Assembly: GCA_030425385.1 (NCBI GenBank)
Contig: JAUIAH010000007.1
Location: 62,001 to 126,000 of the forward strand
Direction of reading: 5' to 3'
DNA: 64,000 bases
Source of the DNA: Verrucomicrobiia bacterium
Lineage (GTDB): Bacteria > Verrucomicrobiota > Verrucomicrobiia > Verrucomicrobiales > DEV007
The position numbers were made by a program, and so were the translations under genes. A model generated the notes under the pieces. The model was not told where the DNA came from and ran no database searches. It was given only the letters and a program-made list of their open reading frames with translations. How positions within the stretch are numbered: the stretch's first letter is position 1; every line of letters starts with the position of its first letter. This document shows positions 55,197 to 63,879 of this stretch, piece after piece.

Positions 55197-55829
55197 ATGA
55201 TACAAATGAGACGATGGGCGTTGTCAATGGGATTGGCTACCTCGATGTTAGCGAACCAGGCATCGGCAGGGCTGATTACGATATCCGGGACTGCGATTCT
55301 AGATCCTGTAAGATCCGATGGTGCCACTCCGCTACCAGGTGGGATGTTGAGTTTCGTGGCAGTAGACACGTTGGGTGATGGATTTCGGACAACGCTATCG
55401 GACGGGGCCACGATCGCGGTGAATTCGTTTCTCGATGGATCCGATGATTATATAGTGGCGACCAATCCTACGGATTCGGTCTTTGGGCAGAGTCTTGTCC
55501 CCGGAGCCGCAGCGCTCGATAATGGAGCTCATGGGATCGGAATAGGCGACGCGATAGGAATCTATTTCTTTGAAGACGTGCCGTTGGCAAGTGAAGGAGG
55601 TATGGTCACGTTGAGTGAAGGGAGCGGATATGGATTTCAGACGGATCCGACGTGGGAGGTCTTCAGTTCCGGATCGAAGAATTTCCAGAGGCCTGCAGGC
55701 GATCAATTTCTACAGGCTTCATCGAGTGCGGTTAGTTTTAAGGTAGCAGGTGGCGCCAACGTGCCTGAGCCCTCTTCGCTAGTGCTAGCGGGAATGGTGG
55801 TTCTTTGTGCTTGCAGGCGAAAGCGTTAG
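55197..55829 (+). CDS. PEP-CTERM protein sharing a domain with its upstream neighbour
   Basis: A 210-residue exported protein with a signal (ALSMGLATSMLANQASAG) and a beta-rich domain clearly related to the one in the preceding gene: ISGTAILDP, GGMLSFVAVDTLGDGF, FLDGSDDYIVA, VFGQSLVPGA, DAIGIYFFEDVPL, FQTDPTWEVFSSGSKNFQRPAGDQ. The C-terminus is a PEP-CTERM tail, NVPEPSSLVLAGMVVLCACRRKR. The function of the shared domain is unknown. The order small LuxR, domain protein, PEP-CTERM paralog and giant protein suggests one transcription unit for surface assembly. Confidence 0.88.
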   Translation: MIQMRRWALSMGLATSMLANQASAGLITISGTAILDPVRSDGATPLPGGMLSFVAVDTLGDGFRTTLSDGATIAVNSFLDGSDDYIVATNPTDSVFGQSLVPGAAALDNGAHGIGIGDAIGIYFFEDVPLASEGGMVTLSEGSGYGFQTDPTWEVFSSGSKNFQRPAGDQFLQASSSAVSFKVAGGANVPEPSSLVLAGMVVLCACRRKR

Positions 55830-55876
55830 CTAACATTCCGCGTAATCTGCTCGATGTGCATCCATATTCTTAAACT

Positions 55877-58800
55877 ATGAAAGAGATTGTGAGTCATTAT
55901 AAGAAGCGTATAGGAGGAGGGATCCTGGTTGTCGTAATCGGTTTGTTAGGTGTTGGGTGGTGGTGCGTTAGTCAGGATGAGGAGTGGACGGTAGGGGTGG
56001 AGTCGTTTCCATCGATCTCGGCACCGAAAGCGCACCCATTGGTAGTTAACCAAGAGGGGGCCGAAGGGATTGTGGAGCAGAGCAGAAAGGTGTTATCTGC
56101 GCCATTGCCGATGAATGCGGCGCAAGTGGGATATGAGGATCTTGGGGCGGCGATCTCGGCGGCGCGGCATGCGATCACTGAGGTGGATAAGAAACTTGGC
56201 GCGCGACCAGAGAATCAGGGTGTGCGATACTTTGCTGCCAATCCAGGGCAAGATCTGACCGCGCGCTTCTTAGATGGTCTCGTGAGGATCCAATCTGGCG
56301 TGCCGGGACGTGATTGGAAGCTGGCGTTGGGTTTGGCTGGGGCCACGGCGGCTCCGCACCGGATGGACGATGATCGGATAACCTATGATCACGGGAGGGG
56401 GCTTGTTGAGTATTACGTGAACCGCCCTGAGGGCCTGGAGCATGGATTTGTCCTCAAGACGCCACTGAAACCACGTTCTGAAGGATTGGTCGTTGGGGTG
56501 AGTGGTGATCTGCACGTGATAGAGGACGAGGAATCTCCGGGAGATCTGGCCTTTGTGGACGTGGAGGGAACGAAGGTGCTTGGTTACCAGGATCTCAAAG
56601 TATGGGATGCCAAAGGCCAGGAGCTGGAAGCGACCATGAAGCCCTATGGAGAAGGAATACTTCTGGCGTTCGACGATCGTCATGCGACTTACCCGGTGAC
56701 GATTGATCCATTGGTGGTATCCTATGAGAGTCGGCTAGATGCTGGAGATGGGACCAGCGATGATTGGTTTGGATCGTCGGTGAGTGTAGATGGGGACACA
56801 GCGGTTGTAGGGGCTCATAGAGACGACACAGCGGCAGGGAACGATGCAGGAAGTGCCTATACGTATGTACGGAGTGGGACGCAATGGATACAACAAGACA
56901 AGTTGACGGCAGAAGACGGAGCTGCCGGAGACCACTTTGGGTATTCGGTGAGTTTGGATGGGGACACGGTGGTGGTGGGTGCGTTTGGCGATGGTGATAA
57001 CGTAGGAAGCGTGTATATTTATGTTCGCAATGGAGCAGACTGGACGTTGCAGGCGAAAAGCACTGCAGAAGACGGAGCTGCCGGAGACCACTTTGGGTAT
57101 TCGGTGAGTTTGGATGGGGACACGGTGGTGGTGGGTGCGTTTGGCGATGGTGATAACGTAGGAAGCGTGTATATTTATGTTCGCAATGGGGCAGACTGGA
57201 CTTTGCAGGCGAAGTGGACTGCTGATGACGGTAATGCCGGAGATTACTTTGGGTATTCCGTGAGTATAGATGGGGACACCGTTGTGGTGGGGGCACCTGG
57301 AGATGTAGGGAGTGCGTATGTGTATGTGCGTAACGGAGCTAATTGGATGCAACAAGCTAAGTTGACGGCGGTAGATGGTGCTAGCGGGGACAACTTTGGA
57401 CGTTCGGTGAGTGTGGCTGGGGACACTGTGGTGGTAGGGGCGAGTGGAGATGACCTGGTGCCAACGCTAATGGCTTGGGGACCGGCGGCTCCAGATGTGG
57501 GGAGTGCGTATGTGTATGTGCGCAATGGAGAAAATTGGATGCAACAAGCCAAGTTGAGAGCCAACGATGGTAATGCCTGGTACTTCTTTGGATCATCGGT
57601 AAGTGTGTATGGAGATACCGTGGTGGTGGGGGCGCCATCTAACAGAAGTGCATATGTTTACGTGCGCAGCGGCACTATTTGGAATCAGGAGGCACAACTT
57701 ATGGCGGCTGATGGACCTGATTACTTTGGGAATTCCGTGAGTGTGGATCGGGGCACGGTGGTGGTGGGGGCGTATGGAGATGACACGGCGGCAGGTATGA
57801 ATGCCGGGAGCGCGTATGTGTATCACCGAAGCGGCATGCAATGGATGCAACAGGCGCAGTTGACGGCGGGAGATGGTGCTAGCGGGGACAACTTTGGACG
57901 TTCGGTGAGTGTAGATGGGGACACGGTGGTGGTGGGGGCGTATGGAGATGACACGGAGGCGGGGGTGAATGCGGGGAGCGCCTATGTGTTCACGCGCAGC
58001 GGGAACCTGTTCTGGAATCTGCAGGGCAAGCTCCTCGCGAGCGATGGCGCGGCCAATGACAATTTTGGAATCTCGGTGAGTGTCGACGGTGACACAACGG
58101 CGGTAGGCGCCTATGTTGATGATACCTCGGCGGGGACGAATGCGGGAAGCGCCTATATTTATGTGCGTGATGAGTCAGGGTGGATTCAGCAAGCCAAGTT
58201 GACCGCTAACGATGGTGCGGCAGAGGACCGCTTTGGGAGATCTGTAAGTGTGGATGGGGATACGGTATTAGTGGGAGCGCGAGGCGATGAGATGTCGACA
58301 GGAAGCGCCTATGTCTATGTAAGGAGCGAGTCGAGTTGGAGTGAACAAGCCAAGTTGGCAGCAAGTGATGGGGATGTGAACGATCAATTCGGGATCTCAG
58401 TGAGCGTGGAAGCGGACACGGCAGTGGTCGGAGCTTTTCTTGATGATACGGGGCTGGGTGTGAATGCAGGAAGTGCGTATGTCTATGTGCGTAGTGGGAC
58501 GACCTGGATGATGCAAGCAAAGCTCATAGCGAGTGATGGCGAAGCCGATGATTTATTTGGGCGATCTGTCAGTTTGAGTGGAGATTCGCTATTAATTGGG
58601 GCGCGGAATGATGAAAGCGGGACCGGGAGCGCCTACTTCTTTGAGCGTAGCGGAACGACTTGGAACGAACAGACTAAGATCGTGGCGAGCGATGGAGCAG
58701 CAGGTGACAGATTTGGGGTCTCTGTCAGTCTAAGTGGTGACATGGCGGTAGTAGGGGCGTACTTTGATGATACCTCCGCAGGCACAGACTCCGGGAGCGC

Positions 58801-61800
58801 CTACCTTTATGCTCGGGCAGGCTCAGGATGGAGTGAGCAAGCGAAGATCACTGCTCCTGATGGCGCTGCTGGTGATGAGTTTGGCCTTTCTGTGGCCTTG
58901 AGTGATACGACGATCGTGATTTCAGCATCCGCGGGCGACACCCTCGCCGGGGCGGATGCAGGTAGCGCGTCTGTGTTCACCACTTCTCTCGCCTTGGAAG
59001 CCGCCCACGAGCGATTTGCCCAGATCACGGCCCCAGATGGGAGTGCGGGTGACCGGTTTGGCATTCGGGTGGCGGCATGGGGAGAGCTGGCTTTGGTAGG
59101 AGCCAGTTGGGATATGGTAGGAGCCAATGCCTACCAAGGTTCAGCGCATCTAGTCAATCTGACAGACGGAGCTAGCATGCACACGCTGCACGCCTCTGAT
59201 GGCGCGAGTGGTGATGAGTTCGGAACGGCCGTCGCACTTTCGCCCAAGTATGCTCTTGTGGGCGCCTTCCTGAGCACCGTGAATGGGAACGCTGGACAAG
59301 GGGCTGTCTACGTGTTTGATCCGTTAGCAGGGGTGCAACAACGAAAACTGGTGGCTGCAGATGGTGCTGCGGGTGATCTTTTCGGTGCGGCTGCGGCAAT
59401 CAGTGGTCATTGGGGGCTCGTGGGTGCTCCGCGAAAGAGCGTCTCGGGCGATGCCGAGCGTGGGGCTGCGTACGTCTATGATCTCCGAGACGGCAGCCAG
59501 GTGTTGCAGTTACTCGCTCCTGATGGTCTCGCTAATGATCGTTTTGGCGTCGCGGTGGCCATATCTGGAAATGTCGCTTTGGTTGGGGCCTATCAACGGA
59601 CGGAGAATGGCCAAACGGAACAGGGGGCGGCCTATGCATTTGACGTGACGACAGGAACGCTGCTGCGAAAATTGACGGCTCCTGATGGGGCTGCCGGTGA
59701 TTTCTTCGGTTTGCGAGTGGCTCTGGATGGCAACGCAGCCTTAGTGGGTGCGTCCGGGCATGATGGCGAGGAGGGAGTGAATCAAGGAGCAGCCTACTTG
59801 TTTGACTTGGCCACAGGGAGCCTGAGAAAGAAATTTCAGTCCCCCAATGGAGCCGCATCTGACTTCTTTGGGAGCAGTGTGAGTCTGTCAGAAACACATC
59901 TTCTCATTGGAGCGTATGCTGCTGGCGAGAGTGGAGGTTCGGCTCAGGGAGCCGCCTATTTATTTGATCGCCAAAGTGATAAGTTTCTCACTCAGTATTT
60001 GGCTTCTGAAGGGATGAACGGGGACCACTTTGGGATCTCGACGGCGTTGACGAAGAAATGCGCATTGGTGGGGGCCTACTCAGCTGATATCAATGGAGCG
60101 GAGGATCAAGGGGCAGCATATGCCTTTGATCTTACTGAATTTGAGGTATTCGCGGAGGATGGGGCTGCAGGAGATCAATTTGGCGTCAGTGTTGCGGTGG
60201 CTGGAGAGCACATTCTGGTGGGAGCTGACTATGATCGGGTGAATGACCAAGATTACCAGGGTTCGGTCTACGTTCTCAACCGCCTTGGGGAGGTCCAGCA
60301 CCGTTTGACAGCTTCAGACGGGATGGCTGGGGATCAATTCGGGCTCAGAACCGAATTAACCGCTGATTATGCTTTGATAGGCGCATTTCTAAGTGATCCA
60401 GAGGGGAGCCCAAACCAAGGCGCTGCCTATGTCTTTGATCCTGTAGATGGCAGCGAACTTAGAAAAGTGGTCGCGACCGACGGTGCGGCAGGTGATTTCT
60501 TTGGAAGTGCCGTGTCTGTAGAGGGCGCTCACGGATTGATCGGAGCAAACAGTGCGGCGGTGGGAGGTGCTGTGAAGCAAGGAGCTGCTTATTTAGTTGA
60601 TCTTAGTAATGGCACTCAATTGCACAAGTTCACTGCGGCAGACGGGAATGCTGGAGACCGTTTGGGTGTTTCTACGGCTCTGGTTGGGAATCTGGCTTTT
60701 GTAGGTGCTCATTTACACGATGTGAATGGGGAAACGGACCAAGGAGCGGTGTATGTTTACGATACTCAGACAGGGAACCAGCTTCGAAAGTTGACCGCGA
60801 GTGATGGTGCTGCGAATGATCAATTTGGCGTGAAAGTTGCCGTGGAAGGCAATCATGTTTTGGTAAGCGCCTGGGGGCATCAGAGTTTTCGCGGAGCTGC
60901 TTACCTATTTGATGTCTCAAATGGCATGGAGTTGCGGAAATTTGAGGCACCGGATGGGGTAACGAATGACTACTTTGGGTCAGCTGTGGCACTGTCGGGA
61001 GATCTCGCGCTGATAGGCGCCTTTGTAGCAGACGTAGACGGCGGAACCGATCAGGGAGCCGCCTATCTATTTAACGTTCATACGGGTGAGTTTCTTCAGA
61101 AACTGACTTCCTTTAACCGGGCGGATGCGGATCGTTTTGGGGTTGCGGTAGCACTCGATGGTGCGACGGCTGTGGTGGGTGCCTACTGGGATGATGCTCT
61201 TTCGTTGGTAGATCAGGGATCGATATCGATAGTCGACGTCAGTTCTGCGATTCGCGACTACGGCGATGCTTATGATCTCTTTCCTGTTCTGGCGTCTGAT
61301 GGAGGTGCATCTCATGGAAAGTCGTGCTTAACGTTGGGTTTAGCTTGGGATTCCGAAGCTGACGGGCGCCCCAGTGGCGCGGGGGTCGGGGATGATACCG
61401 CAGGGGTTGATGATGAAGATGGATTGATCTTTCCGGCCCCAATGAAGCTCGGAGCGAGTCAAACTATCGATGTAACCGTGAGTGGTGGCGATGGCTATTT
61501 GAATGGTTGGATGGATTACAATGAAGATCATGATTGGGATGATCCAGGAGAGCATATTTTTCAGGATCAGGTCGTGCGCGAGGGCGTGAGTCAGATTACC
61601 CTCACGATTCCGCCCAGTGTGACTCCGGGCTGGAAGATGCTGCGATTTCGCCTTAGCACTAGGGCGGGACTGAATCCAGGCGGGTACGCGCCCGATGGAG
61701 AAGTGGAAGACTATCAAGTGACTGTGTTTCACCCATACAGTATCTGGATGGGATTGCCTGGCCATTTTCCAGGAGTGTATGATAGTACGATCACGGGACC

Positions 61801-63193
61801 GACGGCTAATCCAGACGGCGATGTTCATAGCAATCTCGGCGAATTCTTTTTGGGTCTGACTCCGAACCTAGGGCAGGGGAATGCGGCGATTGAAATTGGG
61901 GAAGAGGAAGTGGGAGGCCTGGTTTATCAGACGTTGAGTTATCGTCGGCGCAAAGATGCAAAGCACGTGACTTCAGAGGAGGTGCTTCGCAGCATGGACC
62001 TGCAGAGTGGCTGGAATAGTGGAGAAACAACCATCGTTCGCGTTTCCGAATTGGATTCGGAAACGGATTGGGTGACAGTGCGTTCGATCGTCCCAAAGAT
62101 TGGGCACGTGCCCGAGCAAGATCAAGAGTATCTGAAGCTTCGAGTAGAAGAAACCGTAGGGGGATCGGGTGCGGTGTATACGAGTGAGCCCAGCGGTTTT
62201 CTCCGAACAGGCACGAGTGGCAATGCGGATACCCTCATTGGGTTGCCCTTGTGGCGTCCTGCCCTATTTACAGGTAGTATTGAGGCCGTCAGTGGCAATA
62301 CATTCACGGTATTAGCTGGACTTGCCGATGGGGAATTGAGCAGTGAAAGTAATCCATTTTATGTGCACATCGTATCGGGTATCCTTGATGGGTGGTGTTT
62401 TACAGTGACGAGTAATATGGGGGATACAATAACAGTGAATCCGACCGGAGCGAGCAGTTTAGAAGATCGCGGGTTGGCCATCGGTGATTCTATTCGTATC
62501 ACTCCTCACTGGACCTTAGGAACTTGTTTTCCGAATGGCGATGGTATCATTGGTTCAAGTAGTGTTTTCAACCCTGAGAGTACGCTCAAACTATACAGTC
62601 CAGAGACACCAGGGATTAACTTTGCACCAACCAAGACATATTTGTATCATGATGGTTCTCAAGGGCCGGAGGGTTGGTATAACAATGATAGCTTGAGTAG
62701 TGGTTTGCAGAATGATGTCGTGCTTTCACCTGGTATGTTTTTTATTCTTAGGAATTCAAGAGCTCTAGCGACCGATTTCATCCATTCGGGACAAGTTCCC
62801 ACTCAACGGATAGGTATAGTTGTAGGACGCTTCGCCGACGGCGTGAGTCAGGACAACATTCTAATCAATCCCTACCCTGCACCGATGATGCTTGGAGCAA
62901 GTGGTCTCCATCTGCTTGATGAGCAAGTTTTCGAAGCCTCAAGCAGTGTCTTCAATGCGACGGATACATTAAAACTATTTGTTAACCCATCGGGAATTAA
63001 TCCGCCTCCAGACAAGACGTATCTCTATCACGATGGCTCACAAGGTCCTGCGGGGTGGTATGACAATGATCAATTAGGGAGTGGGCGTCAGAATGGCGTC
63101 ATCATTCCTCCTGGCGGGGCCATGATTGTGCGTAAACGCGCAGGGAGCCTGGGATCCGCGATGTGGTTGCCAGGGCTGACATATCAACTCTAG
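55877..63193 (+). CDS. Giant FG-GAP repeat surface protein with GEVED domain
   Basis: A 2438-residue exported protein. The N-terminus has a membrane/signal helix (GGILVVVIGLLGVGWWCV) and a domain ending in YPVTIDPLV near 272-280. I count 28 repeats of the pattern DG-x3-D-x-FG-x-SVS/AVA with DGDTVVVGA-like second halves. Repeats 1-14 (to about 58.99 kb) carry GSAYVYVRSG-type text; repeats 15-28 (to about 61.2 kb) carry QGAAYVFD-type text. FG-GAP repeats fold as seven-bladed propellers, so 28 would be four. Near 1794-1950 is a GEVED-like domain (NGWMDYNEDHDWDDPGEH). Two similar C-terminal blocks share TYLYHDGSQGP. No catalytic motif is visible. A surface or matrix role is inference. Confidence 0.85.
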   Translation: MKEIVSHYKKRIGGGILVVVIGLLGVGWWCVSQDEEWTVGVESFPSISAPKAHPLVVNQEGAEGIVEQSRKVLSAPLPMNAAQVGYEDLGAAISAARHAITEVDKKLGARPENQGVRYFAANPGQDLTARFLDGLVRIQSGVPGRDWKLALGLAGATAAPHRMDDDRITYDHGRGLVEYYVNRPEGLEHGFVLKTPLKPRSEGLVVGVSGDLHVIEDEESPGDLAFVDVEGTKVLGYQDLKVWDAKGQELEATMKPYGEGILLAFDDRHATYPVTIDPLVVSYESRLDAGDGTSDDWFGSSVSVDGDTAVVGAHRDDTAAGNDAGSAYTYVRSGTQWIQQDKLTAEDGAAGDHFGYSVSLDGDTVVVGAFGDGDNVGSVYIYVRNGADWTLQAKSTAEDGAAGDHFGYSVSLDGDTVVVGAFGDGDNVGSVYIYVRNGADWTLQAKWTADDGNAGDYFGYSVSIDGDTVVVGAPGDVGSAYVYVRNGANWMQQAKLTAVDGASGDNFGRSVSVAGDTVVVGASGDDLVPTLMAWGPAAPDVGSAYVYVRNGENWMQQAKLRANDGNAWYFFGSSVSVYGDTVVVGAPSNRSAYVYVRSGTIWNQEAQLMAADGPDYFGNSVSVDRGTVVVGAYGDDTAAGMNAGSAYVYHRSGMQWMQQAQLTAGDGASGDNFGRSVSVDGDTVVVGAYGDDTEAGVNAGSAYVFTRSGNLFWNLQGKLLASDGAANDNFGISVSVDGDTTAVGAYVDDTSAGTNAGSAYIYVRDESGWIQQAKLTANDGAAEDRFGRSVSVDGDTVLVGARGDEMSTGSAYVYVRSESSWSEQAKLAASDGDVNDQFGISVSVEADTAVVGAFLDDTGLGVNAGSAYVYVRSGTTWMMQAKLIASDGEADDLFGRSVSLSGDSLLIGARNDESGTGSAYFFERSGTTWNEQTKIVASDGAAGDRFGVSVSLSGDMAVVGAYFDDTSAGTDSGSAYLYARAGSGWSEQAKITAPDGAAGDEFGLSVALSDTTIVISASAGDTLAGADAGSASVFTTSLALEAAHERFAQITAPDGSAGDRFGIRVAAWGELALVGASWDMVGANAYQGSAHLVNLTDGASMHTLHASDGASGDEFGTAVALSPKYALVGAFLSTVNGNAGQGAVYVFDPLAGVQQRKLVAADGAAGDLFGAAAAISGHWGLVGAPRKSVSGDAERGAAYVYDLRDGSQVLQLLAPDGLANDRFGVAVAISGNVALVGAYQRTENGQTEQGAAYAFDVTTGTLLRKLTAPDGAAGDFFGLRVALDGNAALVGASGHDGEEGVNQGAAYLFDLATGSLRKKFQSPNGAASDFFGSSVSLSETHLLIGAYAAGESGGSAQGAAYLFDRQSDKFLTQYLASEGMNGDHFGISTALTKKCALVGAYSADINGAEDQGAAYAFDLTEFEVFAEDGAAGDQFGVSVAVAGEHILVGADYDRVNDQDYQGSVYVLNRLGEVQHRLTASDGMAGDQFGLRTELTADYALIGAFLSDPEGSPNQGAAYVFDPVDGSELRKVVATDGAAGDFFGSAVSVEGAHGLIGANSAAVGGAVKQGAAYLVDLSNGTQLHKFTAADGNAGDRLGVSTALVGNLAFVGAHLHDVNGETDQGAVYVYDTQTGNQLRKLTASDGAANDQFGVKVAVEGNHVLVSAWGHQSFRGAAYLFDVSNGMELRKFEAPDGVTNDYFGSAVALSGDLALIGAFVADVDGGTDQGAAYLFNVHTGEFLQKLTSFNRADADRFGVAVALDGATAVVGAYWDDALSLVDQGSISIVDVSSAIRDYGDAYDLFPVLASDGGASHGKSCLTLGLAWDSEADGRPSGAGVGDDTAGVDDEDGLIFPAPMKLGASQTIDVTVSGGDGYLNGWMDYNEDHDWDDPGEHIFQDQVVREGVSQITLTIPPSVTPGWKMLRFRLSTRAGLNPGGYAPDGEVEDYQVTVFHPYSIWMGLPGHFPGVYDSTITGPTANPDGDVHSNLGEFFLGLTPNLGQGNAAIEIGEEEVGGLVYQTLSYRRRKDAKHVTSEEVLRSMDLQSGWNSGETTIVRVSELDSETDWVTVRSIVPKIGHVPEQDQEYLKLRVEETVGGSGAVYTSEPSGFLRTGTSGNADTLIGLPLWRPALFTGSIEAVSGNTFTVLAGLADGELSSESNPFYVHIVSGILDGWCFTVTSNMGDTITVNPTGASSLEDRGLAIGDSIRITPHWTLGTCFPNGDGIIGSSSVFNPESTLKLYSPETPGINFAPTKTYLYHDGSQGPEGWYNNDSLSSGLQNDVVLSPGMFFILRNSRALATDFIHSGQVPTQRIGIVVGRFADGVSQDNILINPYPAPMMLGASGLHLLDEQVFEASSSVFNATDTLKLFVNPSGINPPPDKTYLYHDGSQGPAGWYDNDQLGSGRQNGVIIPPGGAMIVRKRAGSLGSAMWLPGLTYQL
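56909..57189 (+). repeat. Exact 125-base tandem duplication in FG-GAP repeats 2 and 3
   Basis: Bases 56909-57033 recur without a mismatch at 57065-57189, a period of 156 bases (52 codons). The first difference is at 57034 versus 57190. The copies encode FG-GAP repeats 2 and 3 of the giant protein. Identity at third positions shows that the duplication is recent or maintained by conversion. Confidence 0.88.
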
Positions 63194-63209
63194 TTCGCTT
63201 CATTTTGCG

Positions 63210-63239
63210 GTCGATGCTCCAGTCAATTGATCGACTTTT
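63210..63239 (+). terminator. Candidate terminator of the giant gene
   Basis: GTCGAT at 63210-63215 pairs with ATCGAC at 63230-63235 and is followed at once by TTTT. It starts 16 bases after the stop of the 2438-residue gene. The loop of 14 bases and six-base stem are modest for an intrinsic terminator. Confidence 0.4.
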
Positions 63240-63249
63240 AATCCCCAAA

Positions 63250-63375
63250 GAAGGGAAAGGACCGTCATCATTGATACAAGGGACAGGCAGTAGTCACCCA
63301 TTCCCTTGATGAACTCGTGCGCCACGCCGCGATCAATTTAAGAGACAGGACCATCATCATTAATGAAGGGACAAA
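63250..63375 (+). repeat. Two imperfect repeats with GGGACAGG-type cores
   Basis: Two segments starting at about 63252 and 63342 share a pattern of roughly 27 bases: AGGACCGTCATCATTGAT then AAGGGACA, and AGGACCATCATCATTAAT then GAAGGGACA. GGGACAGG occurs at 63280-63287, as it does upstream of the transposase at 20029-20036. They may be remnants of a dispersed intergenic repeat. Confidence 0.4.
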
Positions 63376-63536
63376 GAACAATTGTGGTCAGGCCTATAAA
63401 GGTTGATGGAACATGATTCAAAGGGGCATCCCCGTAGTTGTAATGGCCATGACGTAAGGTTTCACAGATCACAGATCGGCAGCTTCAGAAGCCCCACGCA
63501 ACGCCGCAACGACTTGCCTATGCGGCCCCGGTGGAC

Positions 63537-63555
63537 CACGGGTTGCCAACCCGTG
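63537..63555. repeat. Perfect 8-base-stem hairpin, REP-like
   Basis: CACGGGTT, GCC, AACCCGTG form a perfect stem-loop with a three-base loop. It stands alone between small genes and has no T-run. Such GC-rich palindromes are typical REP elements mobilised by RAYT transposases, one of which is encoded at 20.1 kb. Confidence 0.45.
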
Positions 63556-63657
63556 AACAATATGGGCTTGTGAGCCAGCTTAGTGTGGAGGCGATGCATG
63601 CCATCCGTATTGTTTGAATCGAAGAGCTTCGGCGTGGGTGGTGTGATTATTGGTCGG

Positions 63658-63879
63658 CTAGGGTGAAGCGCTCTTCGAAGGGGGTGGGGAGAGGTTTGGG
63701 CCGTGGTGTTTGATCCAGTAGTGGGTTTGGGCGGCGGTTTCGCCCATGAAGGTGTCCCATGTGCAGGGTTCTCCTTGGCCGTGAAGGAGCGGCTCTTGGG
63801 GCTTCGGGAAGACGAGTTGGAGATCGGTGGCGGTGACCTTGATGGGTCGAGCGTGTGCTTTAGGCGCGTCGTCGTTCAT
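63658..63879 (-). CDS. Small hypothetical protein (73 residues)
   Basis: A 73-residue hydrophilic protein, not recognised. It begins MNDDAPKAHARPIKV and contains WDTFMGETAAQTHYWIKHH. Its ATG overlaps the stop of the partial upstream frame as ATGA, which supports both being real genes of one operon. No signal or membrane segment is present. Small paired genes of this kind are often toxin-antitoxin or other accessory pairs, but nothing in the sequence fixes that. Confidence 0.5.
   Translation of the reverse strand: MNDDAPKAHARPIKVTATDLQLVFPKPQEPLLHGQGEPCTWDTFMGETAAQTHYWIKHHGPNLSPPPSKSASP

Larger units (their letters stand above)
63194..63657. other. Intergenic spacer with repeats and a hairpin
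   Basis: About 460 bases without a gene I can support. It contains a terminator-like stem (63210-63239), two imperfect copies of a GGGACAGG-containing repeat (63250-63375) and a perfect hairpin (63537-63555), each listed separately. The remainder shows no pattern I recognise. Confidence 0.6.

Noticed and set aside
56595-57355. Long minus-strand open frames with repetitive His/Pro or Ile/Ser-rich translations.
   Set aside because: They mirror the FG-GAP repeats of the plus-strand gene; the repeated composition follows from the coding repeats and has no signal or domain of its own.
56740-61250. Regularly spaced similar sequences, which could suggest a CRISPR array or satellite.
   Set aside because: The units are 130-165 bases long, remain in frame and encode FG-GAP repeats; there are no short identical repeats with unique spacers.
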